Shown: positions 16,794 through 25,726 of the stretch, piece after piece
Layout: every line of letters starts with the position of its first letter
Numbering within the stretch: position 1 is the stretch's first letter
From: Planctomycetaceae bacterium
GTDB taxonomy: Bacteria; Planctomycetota; Planctomycetia; Pirellulales; Pirellulaceae
NCBI GenBank assembly: GCA_024638965.1
Contig: JAHEJI010000025.1
Location: forward strand, 1 to 41,246
Direction: 5' to 3'
DNA length: 41,246 nucleotides
The notes under the pieces: model-generated
What the model was told of the DNA's origin: nothing
Seen by the model: only the letters and a program-made list of their open reading frames with translations
The model's database searches: none
Program-made: the position numbers and the translations under genes

Positions 16794-17277
16794 TGTCGCA
16801 ATTCCTCCACTCATATGACGTTTTCAGTATCGCATAGAACTTGAAACATACACGACAGAAAAAGTTCATCTTCTTCAGCGAACGTCGGTCAACGTGCTAT
16901 GCATCTGATATCGCTATTGCCGGTTGAATTCCAGATTCCAGACAATTTCAAGACACAGTTGTCTGGTTGGCGGTCACCAAGAATTGTCACAACCAATACG
17001 GCAATTTTCATACCGGTTTGTATTCAGAGCAGCATCGTCAACTATACACGCGTTTTTCTTGGGAAGCACTTACTCGAATCAGATCAGAGTTTCTTGCGTG
17101 TGCGTATTCGCTCGTTTCGAAATCGTCACGAGCGATGATTCAAATCAAGTAGTCGATCGCAGGAACATTTCCAATTTACGCGCGCCGGGATCCAGGCGAT
17201 GCCGATGCGCCTTCAATACGGGATAGTTTCGCAATTCCTGCATTTTGATGAACGCCAGCGTCGGAACGACAACCGGA
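16794..17277. other. Non-coding stretch upstream of the small Cys-rich gene
   Basis: About 480 bp lack a supportable gene. Overlapping plus-strand frames of 60-100 residues have low-complexity, Ser/Arg-rich translations and no ribosome binding sites. The stretch holds the upstream region of the small minus-strand gene and, at 17203-17219, an exact copy of the right-arm sequence of the palindrome at 1098-1162. Confidence 0.5.
17203..17219. repeat. Second copy of a 17-bp palindrome-arm sequence
   Basis: CGATGCGCCTTCAATAC here is identical to 1146-1162. The matching left arm of the palindrome is not present nearby, so this may be a degenerate half-element or a chance match. Confidence 0.45.
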
Positions 17278-18126
17278 TCACCAATCCATCGTATTTTCGT
17301 AACCTTCTTTGATAAGCTCTTCACCGGCTTCCTCTTTGAACCAGCGTTTCACGTCGTCGGTAAAGTAGTTTTTCCAGTCGCCAATCGCGCCTTTGCGGAA
17401 AAACTCCGTTGGCTGTTCCTTCTTAAAACCGGGCTTCAAGTGTCCCTTGATTTTTGCAGCTCGCTTAGGATCCACCTCCAGGAACTCGAACAAAGATCGG
17501 CGGACCTTGGCCGTGTTTTTGTGCAAATCTTCGAATTGCACAAAACGAACTTTCAGTTCCGGGTATTGTTCGACGGCCTGCCGGTCGCTTTGTATGTGGT
17601 CTCGCCACCAGCGAGCGGATTCGCGAACCATCAGCTCATGACGCAACAAGACTTCCGGGTTTTTTTGGAAAAACCAGGGATCTTTTTCAAATTCCTCGTG
17701 ATCGCCATTCATCGCGGGGATCCGCTCGAACAATCGATGAACCGTCGGATAGTTGTGAAGATGAAAAGCACGGCTAACGAGGACGTCTCGACCATCGCGG
17801 ATGATCGAAATGACAGGCGTCTCAGGAAACATCAAAGGCAAAATCGTATGTGGCGTTCGCTCACCGATCAGTTTCGTGGAGGGTTCAGCCAATTCGAGCA
17901 AACATTTTTTGATCAACTCTTCAAATTGAGCTAACACGAAAGATTTATACTTGTCATCTGAATAAACAGGTAGTTTGTAAAGTTGCTCGTTGATTTTTCC
18001 AACGATATGATGCCAGTGGAATTCGCCTACGACGCTAATATGCGCATGACTACTGAGAAGACTGCCTAACCAATTGGTTCCGGATTTCATAAATCCGCGT
18101 ACGCAAAAATAACGGCGATCTTCCAT
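17278..18126 (-). CDS. Sulfotransferase family protein
   Basis: This is a PAPS-dependent sulfotransferase of 282 residues. The 5'-phosphosulfate loop is RGFMKSGTNWLGSLL (residues 10-24, K14), and the 3'-phosphate motif is RDGRDVLVSRA (110-120, with R110 and S118). The family transfers sulfate from PAPS to hydroxyl or amino groups of glycans, lipids or small molecules; planctomycetes often carry many copies. The acceptor is unknown. ATG 18126 places the loop at the usual distance from the N-terminus; the frame stays open to a TTG at 18234, with a poorly conserved-looking extension. The gene follows the glycosyltransferase by 129 bp and may be the end of that minus-strand run or separately transcribed. 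Confidence 0.82.
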   Translation of the reverse strand: MEDRRYFCVRGFMKSGTNWLGSLLSSHAHISVVGEFHWHHIVGKINEQLYKLPVYSDDKYKSFVLAQFEELIKKCLLELAEPSTKLIGERTPHTILPLMFPETPVISIIRDGRDVLVSRAFHLHNYPTVHRLFERIPAMNGDHEEFEKDPWFFQKNPEVLLRHELMVRESARWWRDHIQSDRQAVEQYPELKVRFVQFEDLHKNTAKVRRSLFEFLEVDPKRAAKIKGHLKPGFKKEQPTEFFRKGAIGDWKNYFTDDVKRWFKEEAGEELIKEGYENTMDW

Positions 18127-18255
18127 GGGCAATTCTTTTAGGTTCCTGAGGCAGTTTATATCACTTGGATCCTGAAGAAAAGTATCCGCTCCACTCAGCT
18201 CAGGATGATTACAGCAATTCCGAAGCAAATACAAAAATCATGAACGGCCTTGGTG

Positions 18256-19392
18256 TCAATCGGTAGCCACGACAATCGACTCAATTTCGTCGTCCATGCG
18301 TCGGGCTCGAGTTTCCCATCCGAATTTCTCTGTGAAGTGATGGGCGAGATCGTGGCATGGTCGCAAATTGCCTTGACTCGTTTTATCTGCCAGTTTGGAG
18401 ATTTTGAGCGCCAAGTCATGCGGGGTACCGTCATACAGGTGTTCTGCACGACGGATCGGAGAGTCTTTTACATTCAACAGTTCCGGATAACTTAAACGAT
18501 CAGGCAGAATGACATGGAGGCCGATGGAGGCGGCTTCCGCGACCGATAAACCAAAGAATTCATGTCGTGCCGTCGAAATAAAGACGTCTGCTGAGTTAAG
18601 CGCTTTCCAATAGACCTCTCGATCTGGCAAAAAACCGCAGTAAATGATCTTAGACTCAAATTGAGTTCTAATCTTATCGACACTATCCGGTACCTTTCGA
18701 AAAACCTGACCGATCAGGCTGATTCGAAAATCGATTCCCTGAGACTGAAGTTCGTCGAGGGCCGTCAGCAGGTCATCGGGATTTTTGTCGTGTTCCCAAC
18801 GTGCTGCCCAAATTAGGTGAAGCGGAGCGCCCGATACGCGATTCGGCTTCGGGGGCTGACATTCGATTCCGGGGTATTGAATCGAGGATTTTCCACGGAT
18901 CTGCTCGATCGCTCTGATTGGTGCGTAGTCTGGCCAATTCCTGGCAGTTTGCTTCAGGAGCCCGATCATCGAATCGCGATTATAGGCTGAGTTGAACCAG
19001 ACGTGATCAGCGGCGATTGTTGTGGTGAGGTTTGTAAATGCAAAATGCAAGTCCCTTGAATTTTCTTGTGCTGGATAAGCGAGCTGGTTTTCATGGAAAT
19101 AAACGATCGATGGAAGTTTTCTTATCTCGGTCGACACGATCCCGCGAAACTCAGCGAGGTTCAGCATGTCACTGGCGAACACCGCGTCCCATCGGTCGCC
19201 ACCGGAAGTCATTTCCGCGACTTGTTCTGCCATGTAGATGGCTGAGTGACGCATTCGCCATTTCCAGAATCGGTCCGGCAATGTCAGCAGCGTCCAATCG
19301 TGTCGGCTGTTTTCAATCCAACCATCCATGAAAGCTCGATGGCTGCCGCCGTAGAATGGTTGAATTGAAAGAACTCGTAAAGTTGATTGCAA
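18256..19392 (-). CDS. QTMAN/GTDC1-like glycosyltransferase
   Basis: The 378-residue GT-B glycosyltransferase has an N-terminal domain that closely recalls animal GTDC1 (formerly DUF3524), the tRNA-queuosine mannosyltransferase QTMAN. Matching landmarks are PFYGGSHRAFMDGW, a WKWRMRHSAIY segment, FASDMLNLAEF, YFHENQLAYP and VWFNSAYNRDSM. The C-terminal half has a nucleotide-sugar domain (WAARWEHDKNPDDLL, then ARHEFFGLSVAEA). The bacterial role is not established; mannosylation of queuosine in tRNA-Asp is a reasonable hypothesis. The start is TTG 19392, two bases after the TGA stop of the RluA-type gene, so translation is probably coupled. The neighbour is an RNA-modifying enzyme, which fits an RNA-modification role but does not prove it. 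Confidence 0.8.
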   Translation of the reverse strand: MQSTLRVLSIQPFYGGSHRAFMDGWIENSRHDWTLLTLPDRFWKWRMRHSAIYMAEQVAEMTSGGDRWDAVFASDMLNLAEFRGIVSTEIRKLPSIVYFHENQLAYPAQENSRDLHFAFTNLTTTIAADHVWFNSAYNRDSMIGLLKQTARNWPDYAPIRAIEQIRGKSSIQYPGIECQPPKPNRVSGAPLHLIWAARWEHDKNPDDLLTALDELQSQGIDFRISLIGQVFRKVPDSVDKIRTQFESKIIYCGFLPDREVYWKALNSADVFISTARHEFFGLSVAEAASIGLHVILPDRLSYPELLNVKDSPIRRAEHLYDGTPHDLALKISKLADKTSQGNLRPCHDLAHHFTEKFGWETRARRMDDEIESIVVATD

Positions 19393-19394
19393 AA

Positions 19395-20120
19395 TCAGCT
19401 CGCCAAAAGATGCCTAAATTCGGAAAACACTTGCCAATGTTCGGCAAATGTTGCGATCTGGTCGATCACAGTTTTGTCCATTGGATGTTCCAACACAATT
19501 TGCCTTGAATGCAATGCAATCCAACGCTTGCGCAGATCGGGAGTCGCCGGACCAAATGAAGTTGCAGCGTCGTAAAGCGAATCGCCCACAATTGGAAATC
19601 CTCGAGAACTACATTGGAGCCGTATTTGATGCGTCCGACCGGTTTGAAGTTCAATCTCCAACAACGAACGCGACGAAGCATGCTCCAAGACACGGTAACC
19701 GAGGACGGCGTTTTTACCTTCGGGGTGTTCCGGCGAAACGATTTCCGATTTCGCTTCGTCGGGGATCTTCCGGATTGTATCCCGCCAGGTCCCTTCAACT
19801 TGTTCGGGCCTGCCTTCGACCACGGCCCAGTATTTTTTGGTCACCGTACGATTCTGAAATTGTTCCGAGACTCGACTCGCCGCACGTACATTTTTTGCCA
19901 GCACGATGACACCAGAAACAGGACGATCCAGTCGATGAGGGACGCCCAAGTAGGCTTTTCCGGGTTTGTTATCACGAGCGATCAGCCATTTCTTCGTCCG
20001 CAATTCTAGGCTATCAATTCCTGGTGGCGCCTGAGTCAAAAGACCGCCAGGCTTATTGACGACAAGGATCGGTCCTGCTTCAAGCAAGACATCTGGCTCT
20101 GGCAATTGTGTGTCGGACAT
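19395..20120 (-). CDS. RluA-family pseudouridine synthase
   Basis: This enzyme isomerises uridine to pseudouridine in rRNA or tRNA. The 241-residue product carries the RluA catalytic motif PHRLDRPVSGV with nucleophile D65, the upstream ILVVNKPGGLL, KKYWAVVEG and the downstream GRTHQIRLQ. No S4 RNA-binding domain is present, so it is closest to the short RluA/TruC-like members; the target uridine cannot be told. ATG 20120 is chosen because the extra 32 residues of the longer frame overlap the preceding gene and lack family similarity. It sits 37 bp after the DUF2461 gene and two bases before the QTMAN-like start. Confidence 0.88.
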   Translation of the reverse strand: MSDTQLPEPDVLLEAGPILVVNKPGGLLTQAPPGIDSLELRTKKWLIARDNKPGKAYLGVPHRLDRPVSGVIVLAKNVRAASRVSEQFQNRTVTKKYWAVVEGRPEQVEGTWRDTIRKIPDEAKSEIVSPEHPEGKNAVLGYRVLEHASSRSLLEIELQTGRTHQIRLQCSSRGFPIVGDSLYDAATSFGPATPDLRKRWIALHSRQIVLEHPMDKTVIDQIATFAEHWQVFSEFRHLLAS

Positions 20121-20157
20121 AGATTCTGCCAGGACGCGCGCTTGCGTCGTGAAGGGA

Positions 20158-20859
20158 TCAAAATGGCAGGTGAAGCGAATCACATAAAAAACGCACGTAA
20201 GGTTTTGAAGCTGCAAACCGTTCGATCGTATTTGCTACCAGTTTCTTGTCATATAGTTCTTTCGTCGCCAACGGTGTCAAACCAAAATGGTCCTTGCGTT
20301 TTAAATCATCAATGAGTGGATGATCGGCCGGAAATTCACGCGGCGGTCGTTTTAGGGTGTCGCCACGCAATTCAAAAAGTCTGGTGAACGATTTTGCATT
20401 CGTGATGCGTTTCCATTTAGCCTGATCTTCGTCGATGGCAGTCCGAATCTTTTTGAGCGCCTGGTTATCGGGATGCCAGACGCCGGCCCCAATAAAGATC
20501 TCTTTCTCATCGATATGAAAATAAAATCCAGGAGCATGTACGTCCCTGCCAATTTCGTGTCGAATGTGAATGCCGACATTGGATTTGTATGGCGTTTTGT
20601 CTTTCGAAAATCGCGTGTCCCGATAGACTCGCATTAACGAGCCGCCAGTTTTTTTCGGAATCGGATTGAAGTGCGGCGAAATCTTCTTGAACGGCTTTTG
20701 CAAAGCGGTGATGAACGCCAGAGCCGGCTCACGGCATTCTTCTTCGTAACGTTGCTTGTTTGCGTTAAACCAATTCCGATTGTTGTTGCGTTTCAAGTCC
20801 TTCAAAAACTTGATTAATGAAGGATCAAAGTGAAAAGTCGAAGTTGCTGTTTTTGCCAT
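20158..20859 (-). CDS. DUF2461 family protein
   Basis: The 233-residue product matches DUF2461 (TIGR02453): FLKDLKRNNNRNWFNANK, RYEEECREPA, then SLMRVYRDTRFSKDKTPYKSN and GFYFHIDEKEIFIGAG. The family is widespread in bacteria and has no established function; it is cytoplasmic with no signal or membrane segment. ATG 20859 is preferred, with GGGA close upstream. The longer frame would start at TTG 20874, overlapping the stop of the M24 peptidase gene as TTGA. Either way the two genes are tightly linked. Confidence 0.85.
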   Translation of the reverse strand: MAKTATSTFHFDPSLIKFLKDLKRNNNRNWFNANKQRYEEECREPALAFITALQKPFKKISPHFNPIPKKTGGSLMRVYRDTRFSKDKTPYKSNVGIHIRHEIGRDVHAPGFYFHIDEKEIFIGAGVWHPDNQALKKIRTAIDEDQAKWKRITNAKSFTRLFELRGDTLKRPPREFPADHPLIDDLKRKDHFGLTPLATKELYDKKLVANTIERFAASKPYVRFLCDSLHLPF

Positions 20860-20870
20860 TGTTATCCCAC

Positions 20871-22085
20871 TCAATACTCCAATCCAAAGGGATCATCCAC
20901 CGAAGCGGCCGGCTGGGTCAACCATTCTGGCCCGGAATCCGTCATAAAAAAGTGGTCCTCTAGCCTGACGCCGAAACGGTCGGGTAACACCAGCATCGGT
21001 TCATTACTGAAAACCATACCGAGCTCCAGGAGCGTTTGTTCACCTCGCACCAGGTTGGGACCCTCATGAATATCCAATCCGCAACCGTGCCCCGTCCGGT
21101 GGGGCAGGCCCGGTAATTGATAATCGGGGCCAAAGCCGGCGGCTTCCAGTACCTTTCGAGCTGCGGAATCCGGATTTTCACATGGCTGTCCGGGTTGGGC
21201 AGCATCAAAGGCCGCGATTTGTGCGTCTCGCTCCGTGTTCCAGGCGTGCCGCTGATCCGGAGTCGGCTCACCAAATGCGTAACTCCGCGTGATGTCGGAA
21301 TGATAACCATGAAGCAAGCACCCCGTGTCGACCAGAACCCAATCCCGTTCCATTAACGTTTGCGGATTTTTGACGCCATGCGGAAACGAAGTCGCAACAC
21401 CAAACAGAACAATACAAAACGATGAACCAGCGGCACCAACCGCCTGATGAGCTTTATTGATGAATTTCTCAACTTCTGTTGTCGCGATTCCAGGTTTTAG
21501 AATCGACGCAGCAGCCTGGTGAACGCAAAGCGTCATTTCGTGAGCGCGTCGAATAATTGCGATCTCGGCAGCCGTTTTGCGCGAGCGGCAGGATTGTGTG
21601 AGAGGTTGTGCATGCCCAAATGTCACGTTTGGGTTCTCTCGCTGCAAACCGGAAAAGATAAAATGTGGCGTGACTTCGTCCAGCAGCACAACCGGATGTT
21701 GTTGTGGATTGCCATTGAAAATGTTGGCAGCCAAAATATACGGGCTTTCATGTTCTTCCCACGCGCATATTTCCGCGGGTATCAGCCAGAAATCTCGAAT
21801 CGTATCCAGTTCAAATCGAGGTGCAATATAGCAAATGTCTCCCGCTGCCGGGACGATCGCAGCGACCATTCGCTCGCTCGGGCTCCATTTGAGACCGGTA
21901 AAATAATACAAATTAGTTCCGGCATGCAAATAAACAAAATCGATATTTTGCGAGAGCATTAGGCGTTGAAGCTTTGAGAGCCGAGCGTGATACTCCGGCT
22001 CCGGGATCGAATCGATCCCCGCAGCCATGTCTTCAAGTGAAGCAAGCGCCTCCTGTAGAGACACTCCGCCGACGCCGATAGTCAT
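20871..22085 (-). CDS. M24-family metallopeptidase (Xaa-Pro aminopeptidase-like)
   Basis: The 404-residue protein has the two-domain plan of Xaa-Pro aminopeptidases and prolidases: an N-terminal creatinase-like domain (about 30-165) and a pita-bread catalytic domain. All five dinuclear metal ligands are visible: D253 (VDTG), D264 (HSDITRSY), H333 (RTGHGCG), E362 (SNEPML) and E376 (VRLEDHF). It should therefore be an active peptidase cleaving bonds next to proline, or a related creatinase-type hydrolase. ATG 22085 is used; ATG 22028 is an alternative without a better ribosome binding site. It follows the conserved hypothetical gene by 14 bp and overlaps or abuts DUF2461. Confidence 0.9.
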   Translation of the reverse strand: MTIGVGGVSLQEALASLEDMAAGIDSIPEPEYHARLSKLQRLMLSQNIDFVYLHAGTNLYYFTGLKWSPSERMVAAIVPAAGDICYIAPRFELDTIRDFWLIPAEICAWEEHESPYILAANIFNGNPQQHPVVLLDEVTPHFIFSGLQRENPNVTFGHAQPLTQSCRSRKTAAEIAIIRRAHEMTLCVHQAAASILKPGIATTEVEKFINKAHQAVGAAGSSFCIVLFGVATSFPHGVKNPQTLMERDWVLVDTGCLLHGYHSDITRSYAFGEPTPDQRHAWNTERDAQIAAFDAAQPGQPCENPDSAARKVLEAAGFGPDYQLPGLPHRTGHGCGLDIHEGPNLVRGEQTLLELGMVFSNEPMLVLPDRFGVRLEDHFFMTDSGPEWLTQPAASVDDPFGLEY

Positions 22086-22099
22086 ACAAATCGTATCCG

Positions 22100-22780
22100 T
22101 TAAATGGTGTGCTGAAGATTTAGTGGACCAAGTTGTTCCATCAAGTGAGTTTGGAACTGAATCAACGCCAAAAGCAATTGGCGCGGCGAAGAACCGGACG
22201 CAAAAGAAACGTTAAACGAATTTGGCGTGGCCCGCAAAATTGCTTGGCAATCGGGAACTTTGATTTCGCACCAGCGCAGATTCTTGTCGTAGTCGACACC
22301 GAATCCTTCGTCTTCTTCGTCTTCAATTCGGTCGACGATATCCGCGAGATCAAGGTTTTGTTCAAAGGTGACTTCCAGGTTCCAGCTAACCGGTTCAAAA
22401 CATTGATCAAACTCGGAACTGACGAGGCGACTGGCGTCTCGAATCTGGTTGATCTCACAAATCCACAGGACTTGATCGGGAGCGTCGTTATCGAGTTCAA
22501 CGATTGCTTCATAGTTGAAAAAAGGTGTTTCGATCACTCCCCGTCGGTCTTGCGGTCCGTGAACATTGAGCTGTCGGCGTTTTAGGCCGTAGGCGGTTCG
22601 AAACGCACGGAACGCTTTTCCCAATTCCAAATCAAGCTGAGTGCGGGTCAGATCCTCCAGCCATTCGAGTGAACGACGATTTACAACTTTGGGAACTTCG
22701 TGATGTTTTTCGAATCTGTTCAGTTGGCGAACAGGTTCCGGTTTAACCGTATATATCCGTGTATTTTCGAGGGCTTCCAT
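22100..22780 (-). CDS. Conserved-looking hypothetical protein
   Basis: The 226-residue soluble protein is not recognised. It has no signal peptide or membrane segment. Features are RRSLEWLEDLTRTQLDLELG (60s), a central acidic patch (RIEDEEDEGFGVDYD) and a segment NLRWCEIKVPDCQAILRAT. The balanced composition and the tight 14-bp spacing to the M24 peptidase gene support it as real and as the first gene of the minus-strand run down to the QTMAN-like gene. No function is proposed. Confidence 0.7.
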   Translation of the reverse strand: MEALENTRIYTVKPEPVRQLNRFEKHHEVPKVVNRRSLEWLEDLTRTQLDLELGKAFRAFRTAYGLKRRQLNVHGPQDRRGVIETPFFNYEAIVELDNDAPDQVLWICEINQIRDASRLVSSEFDQCFEPVSWNLEVTFEQNLDLADIVDRIEDEEDEGFGVDYDKNLRWCEIKVPDCQAILRATPNSFNVSFASGSSPRQLLLALIQFQTHLMEQLGPLNLQHTI

Positions 22781-22874
22781 GTTTTGCCAAACAAATGCCG
22801 AAACAATTCTGGTTTTTCAGATGAGCGAAGCAAATAGTTTCTCAAATTCTGATTCTGACCACAATAACGGGCAT

Positions 22875-25127
22875 CTACGCATGGAGCTTCATATTTCCGG
22901 TGCTGTTGACGAACAACACTCGCGGAATTGAACCGGCCAGTTCTTCGAGTCGGAAGTAAAATTCTCGTTCTTTCCCTTCCTCGGGGATTTCGAGTCCAAG
23001 GAATGTGATTGCAGAGCGGGCTGATTCCTTTTGAATCGTCTCCGTCGGGTTTCGAGAAACAATCACCCGCGCGCGAACGTTGATGCGGGATGAGGTCGCC
23101 AGTTCATTTAGGTGGCGCAATACCTCATCATGACCCTTTTCATCATTGACAATTCGCATCAAGCGAATTGTGCGGTTTCCCCACTTGGAATTTTGTCGAA
23201 GCAAATGTGCCAGTAACAGCATGAGTTCACCATTTTGATAGCCGCGCCACCAGACATCGATTGTGCCTTCTGGCGCGAACCATGGATCGTCATCGGATTC
23301 GTCCAGTCGCGAGAGAATAATGCTACGGTTTAAGCCGGCGACGGTTCGCAAGGTGGCGAGGATGGCATCGGCCTTCTCTTCTTGATTCGGCAAACCCAGC
23401 ATGATGGTGTTGGGACGAAGAGCTCCCAGCCCATTACATTGAATCAGGTATTCAATGCCTTGAGTTAAGTAGGGAGCAGCAACAACGTTAGGAAAGGCTT
23501 CCAGTTCCTGCTCTTCAATGAAAGTTTGCAGAATGCGTTCCTGGTTTTCAATTCGGTCAAGCCGGAATTCAACGTCTCCCTGGATGACTTGACCAAGACT
23601 GAGAATTCCGTGACCCGACGTTAGCCAATGCCCAAAAATCGCGAGACGAGGCCGAGTCCACGATGCACCGCTCATGACCAAAATAATCGGTCGCCAATTT
23701 TTGGGATGGTACAAATATTTCTCAAGCTTTAAGAGGTTGCGTCTCGTTCTTTCAAATAAGAGACCACTGTTTAAATCGCCCCATCGAGAGACGACTTGCT
23801 TTTGATAGATGTAGTAGTAGATGGCGGACATCATCAGAATCGAAACAGTAGCCCAAATCCAATGAATCAGAAACATCACGGTTATGCAGCCAACAGCGCC
23901 TAATAACGAGGTTGACCAATGCGAGTATTTGAAACTTGGGCGATAGCTGGGGTTTTTTGTAATGGATTCGTAAAACGTTGCGAGATTGATCGTGCCGTAA
24001 GTAATCATGAAAGCCATCGTTATTAACGGTGCGATCGTATCGAGGTCAGCGACCAGAATACAGATTTGGGATAAAACAAAAGTGACGATAATGGCCCGGC
24101 GTGGTTCTGAAGCGGGACCGCTGCCGGATGCGAAAACCATTAACGACGGGAATACACGATCTTTCGCAAGCGCCTGCAGAATCCGAGGCGCACCCATCAT
24201 GCTGCCGAGCGCGCTAGACAGCGTCGCCGCAAAGACGCCGGCGATAATCAGTATGGGCCAAACGGCAATGTCACCGACGATCATTCGATTGTCGATTAAC
24301 GATTCACTTGTTCGGCAGCCCGCCAGAACGAACGCCATCGCAGCGTAGATAAGTCCCGTGACAATAATCGACCAGATTGTTCCTTGCGGAATACTCTTAC
24401 TGGGTTCCTTAAGATCCCCAGACATATTGGCCCCGGCCATAATTCCGGTCACGGCCGGAAAAAACAATGCAAAGATTGTGAACAAGTCTTCCTTTACCGT
24501 GAAATGCGAACCCCAGTTTTCAGCCAGCAGTTCAGAATCAAAGCTGAGGGTGCCGCCAAGGAAAAACGATATCAGTGACGCACCGAGGATGGCCAAAATG
24601 AAATACTGAACTTTGATCGTCCAGCCAGCCCCAATGAATACGCATGCGAATACGACAACATTGATCACCGTCGCGACCGCCTTAAAATAGCTCGCGTCAA
24701 TCCCAAATGCATCGACGAATGCTTCTGTAAAACCGATGATGTACATGGCAACCGAAATTGCCTGGGCAAAGAAAAAGACGATCCCAATGGCCCCACCAAA
24801 TTCTGCTCCCAGGCTGCGGCTGATTAAAAAATACGCGCCGCCGCCCTTCACTCTCGTATTGGTAGAGATCGCAGACAACGAAAGGGTGGTCAACGTTGTG
24901 ATTATTTTTGCCGAAGCCAAGATGACAAGCGTCAACACCAATCCTGCGTTACCGACAACGAAACCGAAACGCAGAAACATGATCACGCCAAGAATCGTCA
25001 GTGTGCAAGGCGTGAAAACACCGCCAAACGTCCCGAATCCGGCTGGACGCGATGAATCCATTTTTCGTTCCGGCGTGACGTTGTTGTCAGTGCGACCTTT
25101 TCCTGGCAAGAAGTCTCGTATGTTCAT
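22875..25127 (-). CDS. SLC12-like cation-chloride cotransporter family protein (APC superfamily)
   Basis: The 750-residue transporter has about twelve membrane segments between residues 25 and 450. TM1 reads FGGVFTPCTLTILGVIMFLR, typical of the cation-chloride cotransporter branch of the APC superfamily (eukaryotic NKCC, NCC and KCC). GGGAYFLISRSLG, AGANMSGDLKEPSKSIPQGT and GAPRILQALAKDRVFP also match that group. A soluble C-terminal half of about 300 residues resembles the SLC12 regulatory domain in position. Bacterial members exist; whether this one moves Na, K and Cl or amino acids is not known. ATG 25127 is used, with no strong ribosome binding site seen. It is probably monocistronic. Confidence 0.82.
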   Translation of the reverse strand: MNIRDFLPGKGRTDNNVTPERKMDSSRPAGFGTFGGVFTPCTLTILGVIMFLRFGFVVGNAGLVLTLVILASAKIITTLTTLSLSAISTNTRVKGGGAYFLISRSLGAEFGGAIGIVFFFAQAISVAMYIIGFTEAFVDAFGIDASYFKAVATVINVVVFACVFIGAGWTIKVQYFILAILGASLISFFLGGTLSFDSELLAENWGSHFTVKEDLFTIFALFFPAVTGIMAGANMSGDLKEPSKSIPQGTIWSIIVTGLIYAAMAFVLAGCRTSESLIDNRMIVGDIAVWPILIIAGVFAATLSSALGSMMGAPRILQALAKDRVFPSLMVFASGSGPASEPRRAIIVTFVLSQICILVADLDTIAPLITMAFMITYGTINLATFYESITKNPSYRPSFKYSHWSTSLLGAVGCITVMFLIHWIWATVSILMMSAIYYYIYQKQVVSRWGDLNSGLLFERTRRNLLKLEKYLYHPKNWRPIILVMSGASWTRPRLAIFGHWLTSGHGILSLGQVIQGDVEFRLDRIENQERILQTFIEEQELEAFPNVVAAPYLTQGIEYLIQCNGLGALRPNTIMLGLPNQEEKADAILATLRTVAGLNRSIILSRLDESDDDPWFAPEGTIDVWWRGYQNGELMLLLAHLLRQNSKWGNRTIRLMRIVNDEKGHDEVLRHLNELATSSRINVRARVIVSRNPTETIQKESARSAITFLGLEIPEEGKEREFYFRLEELAGSIPRVLFVNSTGNMKLHA

Positions 25128-25214
25128 CGAATCAGTGTTCTTGGCTATACGATGGATGCAGGATTAGAAAAGGATTCGTCTGTGGTCGGAGGAAATGATT
25201 CCTCAGGCGCCGGA

Positions 25215-25715
25215 TTATTTTTTACTCAGCTCACGTATCTTTTTTTGCGCCCAGCGATAATGACTGACTGTATTAGGCGCTACGAAGCTGCACAGGGGAA
25301 GCTTACCCGTCCATAAAAACTGGTTGGGCTCGACGAATTCCTCTTCCGAGAGTGTCTCCACAAGCTTCATAACGCGAGAATGTGAGAGTTTAACTTTGCG
25401 AACTATCGTGCGTAACGGCTCTTCACGATGTTTTTCGTAAATCGCCAAATTGAGATCGGGGGTCATTCGCCAATTGTAGCCCTTTGCTGGAATATCAGGT
25501 TGACTCGTTTGTCCATCCTTGTACCACCGTAATAGCATGCAGTGCCATTCATAAAGATGTGCCAAAACGTCTTTTCCAGTCGACTTTGACGTATTCTTTT
25601 TTACAGATCGACGTTTTTCCATCAGCTTGACGTCAACATCGGCGATCATGTTCCATAGCCTGTTCCATTCGAGTTGACTATCTTCGAGGAATTCGGTTTT
25701 TGTTTTATATTTCAA
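25215..25715 (-). CDS. ClbS/DfsB-family four-helix bundle protein
   Basis: The product (166 residues) matches the ClbS/DfsB (DUF1706) family: KDVLAHLYEWHCMLLRWYKDG, then IPAKGYNWRMTPDLNLAIY, and LSHSRVMKLVETLSEEEF. E. coli ClbS hydrolyses the cyclopropane warhead of colibactin, but most family members have no known substrate. TTG 25715 is chosen: the open frame reaches back to 25754, but that stretch is the stem of an intrinsic terminator, GGGG lies about 8 nt before 25715, and MKYKTKTEFLE is a normal family N-terminus. No toxin biosynthesis genes are nearby. It lies between the SLC12-like gene and the first M4 protease. Confidence 0.75.
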   Translation of the reverse strand: MKYKTKTEFLEDSQLEWNRLWNMIADVDVKLMEKRRSVKKNTSKSTGKDVLAHLYEWHCMLLRWYKDGQTSQPDIPAKGYNWRMTPDLNLAIYEKHREEPLRTIVRKVKLSHSRVMKLVETLSEEEFVEPNQFLWTGKLPLCSFVAPNTVSHYRWAQKKIRELSKK

Positions 25716-25726
25716 CTTGCTACCCC

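Noticed and set aside
16899..17226. Overlapping plus-strand frames in the large non-coding gap
   Set aside because: There is no ribosome binding site, and low-quality composition in all three frames; probably non-coding or decayed sequence.
17245..17934. 229-residue plus-strand open frame
   Set aside because: It is antisense to the sulfotransferase gene, whose PAPS motifs are clear, and its translation matches no family.
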